From Gammaproteobacteria bacterium Ga0077536 (GTDB lineage Bacteria; Pseudomonadota; Gammaproteobacteria; Ga0077536), in assembly GCA_001464935.1 (NCBI GenBank), contig LNEL01000059.1:175084-239083 (forward strand): a stretch of DNA of 64,000 nucleotides. Reading direction: 5' to 3'. The notes below the pieces were generated by a model. That model did not search any database and was not told the origin of the DNA. It worked only from the letters and a program-made list of their open reading frames with translations. The position numbers and the translations under genes were made by a program. Below are positions 8,298-17,133 of the stretch, one piece after another (position 1 is the stretch's first letter; the number at the start of each line of letters is the position of its first letter).

Positions 8298-9589
8298 CAG
8301 ACTTCTCTCAGGTAACCCCAGGTGTGCAGGCGGTCGTGATCCTCGAACCAGCGCTCGCCGATGTCATCGCGGTAGTACATGTCCGGGATCATGATGTTGC
8401 GGATGCGTGTGTACGCCTGCGCCTGCGCCTGGCGCATCGTCGAGCCAAGGCCGCAGACCACGAGCACCACGCCCGACGTGCCGGCGACATACCACTGGCC
8501 GTTGACCTGCTTGACGTCCTCGATGTGGACTTCCTCGGGGATGCCCTTCTTGAACATGATGGCGGCGTTCTTCGACACCGAGTTGAACGTCGCTTCGTCG
8601 TCGAACGGAAACGGCGACACCACCACGCGCACGCCGATCTGGAAGCCGTTCTTGACCTTGAACTTCGTCATCGTGCCGGCGGCGAGTTCATACAGGAATT
8701 CGCCGATTGGCGTCGTCATGCCTTCCTGCTGGATCATGATCGTCGGGTAGCCGAAGCGCGAGGTGAACTCGAGCGGGTAGATGCCCTGGCCGTTGACGAT
8801 GCAGTTCAGATCGACGTATCCGACATAGCCTTCCTGCGCGAGCACCGGCTCCATCTTCTTCAGCGTGGACGTGAACAGCCGGTTCGGGCCGCTCCAGAAC
8901 ATGCTGGTCCCCATCTCGCCGGTCGAGGGCCCGATGTTGCCGGGGAAGAGCTTCTTGTTCTCGAAGTTGACGTTGATCGGATAGACGAACTCGCGGCCGT
9001 TGAAGAACGCGCCGACCGCCACTTCGACGCCCGTCACGCGGCGCTGGAGCTGGAACAGCCTGATTTCGTCCGGAAAGGACTTCTTGTACGCCTCGAGCAC
9101 GCGCACGACGTCCTGACCGTCCTCCTCGTCGCCGACGAACAGGCGGCGTTTGACGTTGCCGGACTCGCCGGATGGTTTGATCACGTAACGCTCGGGGTTC
9201 TCGCGCACGTAGGCGATCGCCTCGTCGAAGTCGTCGAACTGGCGATAGGGCAGGATGTTGACGCCGGCCTTCTTCAGCTCTTCCTGGCCGAAGGAGCGGT
9301 CGTCTTCGAGGGCGTCGGTGTAGGCCGTACCGCCGACGACGAGCTTGCCGCGGGCGCGCAGCGCCGCGGCCTGTTCGCCCTGGCCGAGCGTGTCGTCGAA
9401 GACGATCACGTCCGCCCAGTCGATCTCGCGCGTCCAGTCGTCGACTTTCGTCACGAAGCCATCGCCGATGTCGCGTTCGCGTTCGGCGCGGATGTAGTAC
9501 TTGACCCCGTGCCCTTCCTTGGCCACCTGCCAGGCAATGTCGGTGATGAGCGCGGACCAGGAAACGAACAGGAAATTGCGTGGCGTCAT
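8297..9589 (-). CDS. PurD-like ATP-grasp ligase (phosphoribosylamine-glycine ligase family)
   Basis: A 430-residue ATP-grasp protein resembling glycinamide ribonucleotide synthetase: an N-terminal Rossmann-like domain, an ATP-binding segment (ERYVIKPSGESGNVKRRLF, about residues 137-156), and the metal/ATP region (GYVDLNCIVNGQGIYPLEFTSRFGYP). The FTSRFGYP segment corresponds to the PurD E-x-N-xR-x-GDPE region but diverges from it, and the N-terminus lacks the classic GxGGREHAL motif. It is therefore more likely a PurD paralogue with another ligase role than the purine-pathway enzyme. It is coupled to the downstream tyrosine phosphatase. Confidence 0.7.
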   Translation of the reverse strand: MTPRNFLFVSWSALITDIAWQVAKEGHGVKYYIRAERERDIGDGFVTKVDDWTREIDWADVIVFDDTLGQGEQAAALRARGKLVVGGTAYTDALEDDRSFGQEELKKAGVNILPYRQFDDFDEAIAYVRENPERYVIKPSGESGNVKRRLFVGDEEDGQDVVRVLEAYKKSFPDEIRLFQLQRRVTGVEVAVGAFFNGREFVYPINVNFENKKLFPGNIGPSTGEMGTSMFWSGPNRLFTSTLKKMEPVLAQEGYVGYVDLNCIVNGQGIYPLEFTSRFGYPTIMIQQEGMTTPIGEFLYELAAGTMTKFKVKNGFQIGVRVVVSPFPFDDEATFNSVSKNAAIMFKKGIPEEVHIEDVKQVNGQWYVAGTSGVVLVVCGLGSTMRQAQAQAYTRIRNIMIPDMYYRDDIGERWFEDHDRLHTWGYLREV

Positions 9590-9670
9590 GGCGCCGGAAT
9601 ATGCCCGAGGCGGTCACGGAATGCACGCCTTTTGCTGGGCGGCTGCGTCGCGCGGTGCCATACTCCACGC

Positions 9671-10039
9671 ATGCGCGCGCTTCGCCTGTTCGTGATCAGC
9701 TGTCTGCTCTTGGCTCTGCCGCTGGCGGGCCTTGCCGCGCCGCTCGACTGCTGCCCGCCCGATGCCGCTGTCGGACACTTGGCAGCCGCGCCGGATGTCG
9801 ACGACTCGCATCACGCGCATGCCGGCCACATGCCGCAGAACGCGCAGACAGCGGTCGACGCAGACTGCGCAGGCCCCCTGTGCGATCTGCATTGCGCGCA
9901 TGCGCCGTCGCTGACGAGCACGGCGCTGCCGCTGCCGCCGTCGGTCAAGGCGCGGAGCATCTTCCCTGCCCCGCTGCCGCGCGCCGCGCTCGCCGCGGCA
10001 CCGCTGAACTTCCGACCGCCGATCTCCGCTCGCTGCTGA
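9671..10039 (+). CDS. CopL-like metal-binding protein
   Basis: A 122-residue secreted protein with a clear signal peptide (residues 1-22) and a metal-rich mature part: DCC, HHAHAGHM and a C-terminal DADCAGPLCDLHCAH cluster. The layout (signal, His/Met patch, Cys cluster, hydrophobic tail) resembles CopL/DUF2946 proteins that precede copA in xanthomonad copper operons and are needed for copper-induced expression. The TolC-like and multicopper oxidase genes follow on the same strand. Assignment to CopL rests on composition and context rather than strong identity. Confidence 0.65.
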   Translation: MRALRLFVISCLLLALPLAGLAAPLDCCPPDAAVGHLAAAPDVDDSHHAHAGHMPQNAQTAVDADCAGPLCDLHCAHAPSLTSTALPLPPSVKARSIFPAPLPRAALAAAPLNFRPPISARC

Positions 10040-10136
10040 GTGAACGTGCCCGCGCCGCGTGCGCGGGTTCCCGGATCAGTGACAGCGCACACCGGCGCGG
10101 ATCACGCATCCACCTCATCGCAGGAGTCACCCCGTG

Positions 10137-11561
10137 ATGCTTCGTTCGTCCGTCGCGCCCGCCATGCTGCTGACCGCGACCTTGCTGTCCGGCGGCTGCG
10201 CCGGCATTCCACCTGATCGCGGATTCAGTGCCGTCGACAGCGAACTCGCCGCGCGCGGCCTCGCGCACGCGCCCTCGGTGGCAGCGCCCGCCAGCGTTGC
10301 CCCACCCGCCGAATGGCTGTCCACCCCGCTGACGCTGGACATGGCCCAGCGCATCGCGCTGAGCCACAACCCGGCCCTGCTCGCGCAGTTTGCCGCGCTC
10401 GGCATCGCACAGGCCGATGCGTTCGATGCCGCGCGACTCAGCAATCCGCGCTTCTCCCTCGCGTGGCTCGATGGCAGCGGCGGCAGCCAGATCACGCTCG
10501 GTCTCGCGCAGAACGTCGCAGAGCTGTTGACGCTGTCGCCGCGCAAACGGCTCGCCGCCGGCGAGATCGCGCGCGTGCAACTCGAGGCCGGCGCGGCGCT
10601 GGTCGGGCTCGCCGCGGACACGGAGGCGGCGTACTACCGCCATGTCGCCGCGCTGGCCGGACGCGCGCTGAAGCGCGCGATAGCAGAGGCGGGCGAGGTC
10701 AGCGCCGATTTCGCCGCCGCCCTGTACGCGGCCGGCAATATCAATCAGCTCGCACTCGATCGCGAGCGCGCGGCCGCGGCGAGCCTCGGACTCGAGGCGG
10801 TACAGGCCGACGTCGAAGTCGCCGCGACACGCGCAGCGCTCGCCCGCCTGATGGGCATCGGTCCCGATCTGGACTGGCAGATTGTCTCCGCCCTGCCGCT
10901 GCCGGCGTCCGGCGAAGATGCGACCGACGAGTTGCAGCGCGTGGCCGGCGCCGGCCGGCTCGACCTGCTGGCCGCGCAGCGTGCGGTGGCGTTGCTCGAA
11001 GACGCACTGGGCCTGACGCGCAGTGTGCGCTGGCTCGGCGATCTCGAACTCGGGGTCGAGCACGAGCGCGACGGCACACGCCTGCTCGGCCCGACCCTGG
11101 CTTTCCAGATTCCGCTGTTCAATCAGGGTCAGGGTCGCGTGACGCGGGCAGCCGCACGGCTCGACGCCGCGCGCGCCGCGGCGCAGACGAGCGCGATCGA
11201 CGTCGGCCACGACGTCGCGCAGGCGCAGGCCGCGGTCGTCGCCGCGCGCGAGATCGTGGCGCGCTATCGGCGCACGCTGCTGCCGCTGCGCGAGCGCATC
11301 GTCGCGGGCTCGCGCCAACTGCAGAACTACATGCTGACAGGGCAGTTCGACGTGCTGCAGGACAAGCTCGCGCTGTACGCCGCATACGACGCGTATCTGC
11401 GCGCGCTCGGCGACTACTGGGTCGCGCGCGCCAACCTGTCGCGCGCCATCGGCGCACCGCTGCCGAGTGCCGCCCTCGCCGGCGCAGGCGTCGATCCCGC
11501 CGCCCTGCTGGCAACCCCGGCCGCACCGGCCACCCCGACACCCGCGCATCACGCGCACTGA
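10137..11561 (+). CDS. TolC-family outer-membrane protein (copper cassette)
   Basis: A protein of about 474 residues of the outer-membrane efflux family. The N-terminus has a lipoprotein-like signal ending LLSGGC, followed by two related alpha-helical/beta halves typical of TolC (MAQRIALSHNPALLAQ, ARLSNPRFSL; later LLGPTLAFQIPLFNQGQGR). The C-terminus is Ala/Pro/His-rich (HHAH). AGGAG at 10122-10126 serves either the GTG at 10134 or the ATG at 10137. It lies between the CopL-like and multicopper oxidase genes, so it probably exports or sequesters copper in the envelope. No RND pump or membrane-fusion gene accompanies it. Confidence 0.83.
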   Translation: MLRSSVAPAMLLTATLLSGGCAGIPPDRGFSAVDSELAARGLAHAPSVAAPASVAPPAEWLSTPLTLDMAQRIALSHNPALLAQFAALGIAQADAFDAARLSNPRFSLAWLDGSGGSQITLGLAQNVAELLTLSPRKRLAAGEIARVQLEAGAALVGLAADTEAAYYRHVAALAGRALKRAIAEAGEVSADFAAALYAAGNINQLALDRERAAAASLGLEAVQADVEVAATRAALARLMGIGPDLDWQIVSALPLPASGEDATDELQRVAGAGRLDLLAAQRAVALLEDALGLTRSVRWLGDLELGVEHERDGTRLLGPTLAFQIPLFNQGQGRVTRAAARLDAARAAAQTSAIDVGHDVAQAQAAVVAAREIVARYRRTLLPLRERIVAGSRQLQNYMLTGQFDVLQDKLALYAAYDAYLRALGDYWVARANLSRAIGAPLPSAALAGAGVDPAALLATPAAPATPTPAHHAH

Positions 11562-11576
11562 AAAAGAGGATTCGAC

Positions 11577-12872
11577 ATGAGCAATCGCCGCGATTTCCTG
11601 TCGCACCTCGGTGCCGCCCCGGCCGCGCTGATGGCGACGGCCGCCGTCGCCACACCGGGCGCGCCGGCTTCGGCCGGGCCTGGCGCCGCGCCCGGCTATA
11701 CGCCGGTCCACACACCGAACGGCTGGACGCTGCCGTACTCGCTCGACCACGGCGTGAAGGTGTTCCATCTCGTGGCCGAAGAAATCGAGCACGAGTTCGC
11801 GCCCGGCTGCGTCGCGAAATGCTGGGGCTACAACGGCACGACGCCGGGCCCGACGCTCGAAGCGGTCGAGGGCGATCGCGTGCGCATCCTCGTCACCAAT
11901 CATCTGCGCGAACCGACGTCGATCCACTGGCACGGCCTCTACCTGCCGAGCGGCATGGATGGCATCGCGGGCCTGAACCAGCCGGCGATCAAGCCGGGCG
12001 AGACTTTCGCCTATGAGTTCACGCTGCGGCAGCACGGCACGCACATGTACCACCCGCACGCCGACGAGTTGGTGCAACTCGCCTGCGGCATGATGGGCCT
12101 GTTCATCATCCATCCACGCGACGGCAGCGATCGCGTCGATCGCGACTACGCGATGCTGCTGCACAACTGGGCGCTGCATCCCGGCACCTATCGCCCCGAT
12201 CCGTCGATCATGCTCGACTTCGATCTGTGGAGCTTCAACTCGAAAGTGTTTCCGGCCATCGAACCGATGGTCGCGCGCACCGGGGAGCGCGTGCGCATCC
12301 GCATCGGCAATCTCTCGATGTGGAATCACCCGCTGCATCTGCACGGCGTGCAGTTCGAGATCACGGGGGGCGACGGCGGGCGCTGGCCGCGCGCGCAATG
12401 GCAGCGCGAAGTGACGGCGCTCGTCGCCGTCGGCCAGTTGCGCGACATCGAATTCGACGCGATTGCCGGCGATTGGGCATTCCACTGCCACATGGCGCAC
12501 CACACGATGAATGCAATGGGTCACGGCATTCCCAACATGCTCGGCGTCGACCAGCGCAAAGTCGAGGCACGTCTGCGCGCGCTGCTGCCGGGCTACATGC
12601 CGATGGGCAGGGACGGCATGTCCGAACATGCCGGGCATCTCGCGATGGGCATGCCGAACCTGCAGGGCCCACCGAACACGTTGCCGATGATGACGGGCCA
12701 GGGCCCGTACGGCGCGCTCGAGATGGGCGGCATGTTCAGCGTGATGAAGGTGCGCGACGACCTCGCACCCGGCGACTACCGCGACCCCGGCTGGTACGAC
12801 GCGCCGCGCGGCAGCGTCGCGTATCGCGTGTCGTCGGATCCTGCGTTCGGGGCGCCTGTGCGACGTGGGTGA
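11577..12872 (+). CDS. Tat-exported multicopper oxidase
   Basis: A 431-residue periplasmic oxidase that probably oxidises Cu(I) to the less toxic Cu(II). The twin-arginine signal (NRRDFLSHLG) precedes an Ala-rich stretch. All four copper-binding motifs are present: HWHGLYLP, HPHADE, HPLHLHG and HCHMAHHTMNAM, the last giving the type-1 Cys, His and axial Met. A Met-rich tail (MPMGRDGM..MGMP..MM..MGGM) may bind extra Cu(I), as in CopA/CueO. It starts 15 bases after the TolC-like gene in the same operon. An inverted-repeat element begins only eight bases past the stop. Confidence 0.92.
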   Translation: MSNRRDFLSHLGAAPAALMATAAVATPGAPASAGPGAAPGYTPVHTPNGWTLPYSLDHGVKVFHLVAEEIEHEFAPGCVAKCWGYNGTTPGPTLEAVEGDRVRILVTNHLREPTSIHWHGLYLPSGMDGIAGLNQPAIKPGETFAYEFTLRQHGTHMYHPHADELVQLACGMMGLFIIHPRDGSDRVDRDYAMLLHNWALHPGTYRPDPSIMLDFDLWSFNSKVFPAIEPMVARTGERVRIRIGNLSMWNHPLHLHGVQFEITGGDGGRWPRAQWQREVTALVAVGQLRDIEFDAIAGDWAFHCHMAHHTMNAMGHGIPNMLGVDQRKVEARLRALLPGYMPMGRDGMSEHAGHLAMGMPNLQGPPNTLPMMTGQGPYGALEMGGMFSVMKVRDDLAPGDYRDPGWYDAPRGSVAYRVSSDPAFGAPVRRG

Positions 12873-12880
12873 GCCGCTTT

Positions 12881-13076
12881 TTGCCACCGAGAGCACCGAA
12901 GACACCGAGGACACCGAGGGGGAAGAACGAGATTTTGCGAGCATCTGCAGAGGACGCACCGCTGTGCGACATCATGGCGAATGGCGGACTCAGCTCGAGC
13001 CGTCCCGGTGCGGATCGGCTTCACGCTGGCCCCGGGCACGAACCCACTGACATTTCTCGGTGTTCTCGGTGGCCAA
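12881..13076. mobile_element. MITE-like inverted-repeat element
   Basis: The left arm TTGCCACCGAGAGCACCGAA (12881-12900), extended by two more GACACCGAGG units to 12920, is mirrored by the right arm at 13054-13076, whose complement reads TTGGCCACCGAGAACACCGA. The arms differ by one gap and one or two mismatches and enclose about 150 bases with no believable protein. Short non-coding elements with CCACCGAGGACACCGAGG-type ends are common between genes in GC-rich proteobacteria. This one fills most of the space between the copper cassette and the molybdenum-enzyme operon. No target-site duplication was identified. Confidence 0.65.
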
Positions 13077-13243
13077 CACGCCATCCGCCCCACAGCACCT
13101 TCGACGCTGCGCCGCACACGTCGAGGCCGCGCTGGCGCAGGTGAAAACATGCACGATGCTTCCGCCGGATGGAGGCTTCGCGGTCCGGACCCAGCGTGTA
13201 AGATGGAGCATCCCCATTCACGTCCGAGCCTGCGAGGGACTCC

Positions 13244-14107
13244 ATGGAAGCAATTGAATATGCACGGCCGAACACCATTGACGACGCCGTCCGGCGCCTT
13301 GGCGCGGCGGGTGCACGCGTGCTCGCCGGCGGCACCGACCTCCTGGTGCAACTGCGTGGCGGCTACACCCGCCCGAGCGTGATCGTCGACATCAAGGGCA
13401 TCAGCGAGCTGCGTCGTATCGAACAGACTGCGTCCGGCTTTCGCGTCGGCGCGGCGGTCGCCGGCGCCGAACTGGGCGCGCACGCGGCGTTCGCCGCACA
13501 GTGGCCCGGCGTCGTCGAAGCGTTTCAGCTGATCGGCTCGACGCAGATCCAGGGCCGCGCGAGCCTCGGCGGCAATCTCTGCAATGCATCACCCGCCGCC
13601 GACAGCGTGCCCGCGCTGATCGCCGCCGGCGCGCGCTGCGTGATCGCGGGCGCGGGCGGCACGCGCGAAGCAGCGGTCGAAGACATCGTCACGGCACCGG
13701 GCAAGACGACGCTCGCAGCGGGCGAATTCATTGTCGAATTCCTGTTCGCGACGCCGCCGGCGAAGACCGGTGACGCGTATCTGCGCTTCATTCCGCGGAC
13801 CGAGATGGACATCGCGGTCGTCGGCGTCGGCGTGTGCCTGACGCTCGACGGCAGCGGCGTGTGCACGGCGGCTCGCGTCGGCCTTGGCGCCGTTGCGCCG
13901 CGCCCGCTGCTGGTGCCCGCCGCCGGCGCGGCACTCGTCGGCACGACGGTCGACGACGCGGCACTCGCGACACTCGCCGCCGCCGCCAGTGCGGCCTGCA
14001 ACCCGATCGACGACAAACGCGGCACGATCGAATACCGGACAAAGGTGGCTGGCGTGCTCGCGCGCCGGGCCGCCGTCGCAGCGCTGGCGCGCGCAAGGGG
14101 GCAATGA
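13244..14107 (+). CDS. xanthine dehydrogenase-family FAD subunit
   Basis: The 287-residue medium (FAD) subunit of a molybdenum hydroxylase (CoxM/XdhB type). The two FAD-binding motifs are visible: AGGTDLLVQLR near residue 28 and TQIQGRASLGGNLCNASPAAD near residue 100. The C-terminal domain follows with GTIEYRTKVAGVLARRA. It is the first gene of a same-strand operon. Its stop overlaps the start of the 2Fe-2S subunit (ATGA at 14104), so the three subunits are made together. The substrate is unknown. Confidence 0.9.
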   Translation: MEAIEYARPNTIDDAVRRLGAAGARVLAGGTDLLVQLRGGYTRPSVIVDIKGISELRRIEQTASGFRVGAAVAGAELGAHAAFAAQWPGVVEAFQLIGSTQIQGRASLGGNLCNASPAADSVPALIAAGARCVIAGAGGTREAAVEDIVTAPGKTTLAAGEFIVEFLFATPPAKTGDAYLRFIPRTEMDIAVVGVGVCLTLDGSGVCTAARVGLGAVAPRPLLVPAAGAALVGTTVDDAALATLAAAASAACNPIDDKRGTIEYRTKVAGVLARRAAVAALARARGQ

Positions 14108-14586
14108 TGGCCAAGCATCACGTATCGACCACCGTCAACGGCGACCAGGTCGAATTCCTGTGCGAGACGCAGCAGACCCTGCTCGACGTGCTCCGCGATG
14201 AACTCGAACTCACGGGCACCAAGGAAGGCTGCGGCACCGGTGACTGCGGCGCCTGCAGCGTCATGCTCGACGGACGCCTCGTCTGCGCCTGCCTCGTGCT
14301 CGGCGTCGAGGCCGAAGGTCACAGCATCACGACCATCGAAGGCGTCGCGAAGGGCAACGACCTGCATCCGATCCAGCAGCAGTTCCTCGACGACGCCGCA
14401 CTCCAGTGCGGCATCTGCACCCCGGGTTTCATTGTGGCGGCCAAGGCGCTGCTCGAGCAGAACCCGGATCCGACCGAAACCGAAGTGCGTTTCTGGCTTG
14501 CCGGCAATCTGTGCCGCTGCACCGGTTACGACAAGATCATCCGCGCGGTGATGAACGCCGCGGCGAAGATGCGCGAGGAAGCCTGA
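14104..14586 (+). CDS. xanthine dehydrogenase-family 2Fe-2S subunit
   Basis: The small (about 160 residues) electron-transfer subunit of the molybdenum hydroxylase. The N-terminal plant-type 2Fe-2S motif EGCGTGDCGACSV and the C-terminal four-helix 2Fe-2S motif CGICTPG...NLCRCTGY are complete, as in CoxS. Two consecutive ATG codons (14104, 14107) both overlap the FAD-subunit stop. The next subunit begins two bases after this stop. An in-frame extension back to 13834 lies inside the FAD gene and is not a start. Confidence 0.92.
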   Translation: MMAKHHVSTTVNGDQVEFLCETQQTLLDVLRDELELTGTKEGCGTGDCGACSVMLDGRLVCACLVLGVEAEGHSITTIEGVAKGNDLHPIQQQFLDDAALQCGICTPGFIVAAKALLEQNPDPTETEVRFWLAGNLCRCTGYDKIIRAVMNAAAKMREEA

Positions 14587-14587
14587 A

Positions 14588-16873
14588 ATGGGTAACGAGC
14601 CGAAAATCTTCTCGAAGAACTTCAAGTGGGTCGGCACGCGGCCGGTACGGCCGGACGGCGTCGACAAGGTCACGGGACGCGCTGCCTTCGGCGCCGACTA
14701 CCAGCTGCCCGGCATGCTCGCCGGCGCCGTGCTGCGCAGCCCGCATGCGCACGCGCGCATCAAATCGATCGACGTCAGTGCGGCGCGGGCGCTGCGCGGC
14801 GTGCTCGCCGTCGTCACCGCCGCTGACTTTCCGGATCTGCCGAGCGAAGTGTCGACCGGCGGCGAAGCGCCGATCAACTTCCGCCACGTGTCACTGAACG
14901 TCATCGCGCGTGACAAGGTGCTCTATGAAGGCCACGCGGTCGCCGCCGTGGCGGCGACTTCGGCGTCGATTGCCGCCGAGGCCGCAGCGCTGATCAAGGT
15001 CGACTACGAAGTGCTGCCGCACGTCATCGACGTGCTCGAGGCGATGCGGCCCGACGCACCGGTGCTGCACGCGGATCTCATCACCAATGGCGTCGAGCCG
15101 GCGCCGACCAAAGCCTCGAACATCGCGGCCCGCACCGGTTTCACGCTCGGCGACACGGCCAAAGGCTTCGCCGACGCGGACGTCATCGTCGAGCGCGAGT
15201 TCACCACGGCGGCCGTGCACCAGGGCTATATCGAACCGCACGCCGTGATTGCGACGATGGGGGCCGACGGCATGGCGACGATCTGGTGCTCGAGCCAGGG
15301 CCAGTTCATGGTGCGCGAGTTCACCGCCAAACTGCTCGGCATGGAGATTTCCAGCATCCGCGTCATCCCCGCTGAAATCGGCGGCGGCTTCGGTGGCAAG
15401 ACCACCGTCTATCTCGAACCGCTGGCGGTCGCGCTCGCGAACAAGTCAGGGCGGCCGGTCAAGCTCGTGATGTCGCGCGTGGAAGTGTTCAAGGCGACGG
15501 GCCCGACGTCGGGCACGCACGTGAAAGTGAAAATCGGCGCCAGGCGCGACGGCAAGCTCGTCGCCGGCGAGATGGTGCTGAAGTACCAGGCCGGCGCGTT
15601 CCCGGGATCGCCTGCCACGCTCGGCGGCATGACGGGCTTCGCGCCGTATGACATCGAGCACGCGAGCGCGGAGTGCTGGGACGTCGTCAGCAACCGGCCG
15701 AAGTGCGCGGCCTATCGTGCGCCCGGCGCGCCGATGGCAGCCTTCGGCGTGGAGTCCGTGCTCGACGAACTCGCGCAGAAGCTCGACCTGTGCCCGCTCG
15801 AGCTGCGCCTGAAGAACGCGGCGAAGGCCGGCACGCGCGCTCTGTATGGTCCGAAGTTCCCCGAGATTGGCTACGTCGAGACGCTGCTCGCCGCCAAGGC
15901 CCATCCGCACTGGTCGGCGCCGCTCGGCCCGAACCAGGGTCGCGGCATCGCGTCGGGCTTCTGGTTCAACATCGGCGGCCCGTCGAGTGCGGCAATCCAC
16001 ATCAATGAAGACGGCACGGCGGAAGTCGTCACCGGCAACCCGGACATTGGTGGCTCGCGCGCGTCGATGGCGATGATGGCGGCCGAGGTGCTGGGCATCG
16101 ACCTCGCGAAGGTGAAGCCGATGATCGGCGACACCGGGCAGATTGCGTACAGCTTCCTGACCGGCGGCAGCCGTGTGACCTTCGCCACCGGCAAGGCCGT
16201 GATCGAAGCGGCCGAAGCCACTGTCACAGAGCTGAAGAAGCGCGCGGCGAAGCTGTGGAAGATCGAAGCCGAACACGTCGAGTGGCGCGACGGGCAGGCC
16301 TGGTGCACGCTCGCCGACGGCACCGATCGTGCGCCGCTGTCGCTCGCGAAGATCGCGCACAGCGCCGGCAAGACCGGCGGGCCGATCAGCGGCGCGGTGT
16401 CGATCAATGCGACGGGTGCAGGCGCGGGTTTCGGCACGCATCTCTGCGACGTCGAGGTCGATCCCGAGACGGGCGCCGTCAAGGTGTTGCGCTATACGGC
16501 CATCCAGGACGTCGGCCGCGCAATACACCCGGCCTATGTCGAAGGCCAGCTGCAGGGCGGCGCGGTGCAGGGCATCGGCTGGGCGCTGAACGAAGAGTAC
16601 ATCTACGACGACAAGGGCCGGCTGCAGAACGCCGGCTTCCTCGACTACCGCATGCCGGTGGCCTCCGATCTGCCGATGATCGATACCGTGCTCGTCGAAG
16701 TGCCGAACCCGGGCCATCCGTTCGGCGTGCGTGGTGTCGGCGAAGTGCCCATCGTGCCGCCGCTGGCGGCGGTCGCCAATGCGGTGTCGCGCGCCGCGGG
16801 TCTGCGCATCGACGCGTTGCCGATTTCGCCGCCGCGGCTGCTGAAGGCGATCGACGGCGCCCGCCAGGCCTGA
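14588..16873 (+). CDS. xanthine dehydrogenase-family molybdopterin-binding subunit
   Basis: The 761-residue catalytic subunit, binding molybdopterin cytosine dinucleotide. Key segments are GGGFGGKTTVYLE (cofactor contact), AAYRAPGAPMAAFGVE (the loop at which CO dehydrogenases carry AYRCSFR), QGIGWALNEEY and the terminal GVRGVGEVPIVPP containing the catalytic Glu. The active-site loop reads AYRAPGAP, so this is not a form I CO dehydrogenase; it belongs to the broad aldehyde/heterocycle/aromatic hydroxylase group. The substrate cannot be named. A MoaD-like gene follows after four bases. Confidence 0.9.
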   Translation: MGNEPKIFSKNFKWVGTRPVRPDGVDKVTGRAAFGADYQLPGMLAGAVLRSPHAHARIKSIDVSAARALRGVLAVVTAADFPDLPSEVSTGGEAPINFRHVSLNVIARDKVLYEGHAVAAVAATSASIAAEAAALIKVDYEVLPHVIDVLEAMRPDAPVLHADLITNGVEPAPTKASNIAARTGFTLGDTAKGFADADVIVEREFTTAAVHQGYIEPHAVIATMGADGMATIWCSSQGQFMVREFTAKLLGMEISSIRVIPAEIGGGFGGKTTVYLEPLAVALANKSGRPVKLVMSRVEVFKATGPTSGTHVKVKIGARRDGKLVAGEMVLKYQAGAFPGSPATLGGMTGFAPYDIEHASAECWDVVSNRPKCAAYRAPGAPMAAFGVESVLDELAQKLDLCPLELRLKNAAKAGTRALYGPKFPEIGYVETLLAAKAHPHWSAPLGPNQGRGIASGFWFNIGGPSSAAIHINEDGTAEVVTGNPDIGGSRASMAMMAAEVLGIDLAKVKPMIGDTGQIAYSFLTGGSRVTFATGKAVIEAAEATVTELKKRAAKLWKIEAEHVEWRDGQAWCTLADGTDRAPLSLAKIAHSAGKTGGPISGAVSINATGAGAGFGTHLCDVEVDPETGAVKVLRYTAIQDVGRAIHPAYVEGQLQGGAVQGIGWALNEEYIYDDKGRLQNAGFLDYRMPVASDLPMIDTVLVEVPNPGHPFGVRGVGEVPIVPPLAAVANAVSRAAGLRIDALPISPPRLLKAIDGARQA

Positions 16874-16877
16874 GACC

Positions 16878-17126
16878 TTGGCGACCGTCATCCTGCAGGG
16901 CGAGCTCGCCCGCCGGTTCACCGGCGGGCAGGCCCGGCTGACGCTCGAGGTCGCCGACTACAGTGCCCTGCTCGCCGAGCTGGCCCAGCGTTTTCCGGGC
17001 CTGGTCGAGGCGATCGGCGTGCACACGGCGGTCGCCATCGACGGCGAGATTTTCCACGATCCGCTGCACGAGCCGATGGCGGCCGACAGTGAAGTGCATT
17101 TCATGCCGCTGATCGGCGGCGGTTGA
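16878..17126 (+). CDS. MoaD/ThiS-family sulfur carrier
   Basis: An 82-residue ubiquitin-fold protein ending in PLIGGG, the C-terminal di-glycine that is adenylated and thiocarboxylated in MoaD. It should deliver sulfur for molybdopterin synthesis. It uses a TTG start at 16878, four bases after the catalytic subunit's stop, so translation probably depends on coupling. Its place inside the operon suggests a dedicated cofactor-supply role for this enzyme. A ThiS-type role is less likely in this context. Confidence 0.82.
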   Translation: MATVILQGELARRFTGGQARLTLEVADYSALLAELAQRFPGLVEAIGVHTAVAIDGEIFHDPLHEPMAADSEVHFMPLIGGG

Positions 17127-17133
17127 GTTCCCC

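Noticed and set aside
8141..9670. Upstream extension of the CopL-like frame
   Set aside because: It is antisense to the phosphatase and PurD-like genes; the signal peptide starts at 9671.
9945..12959. A 1004-codon open frame on the minus strand
   Set aside because: It lies entirely opposite the TolC-like and multicopper oxidase genes, encodes an Arg/His/Ala-rich sequence with no domain, and results from high third-position GC.
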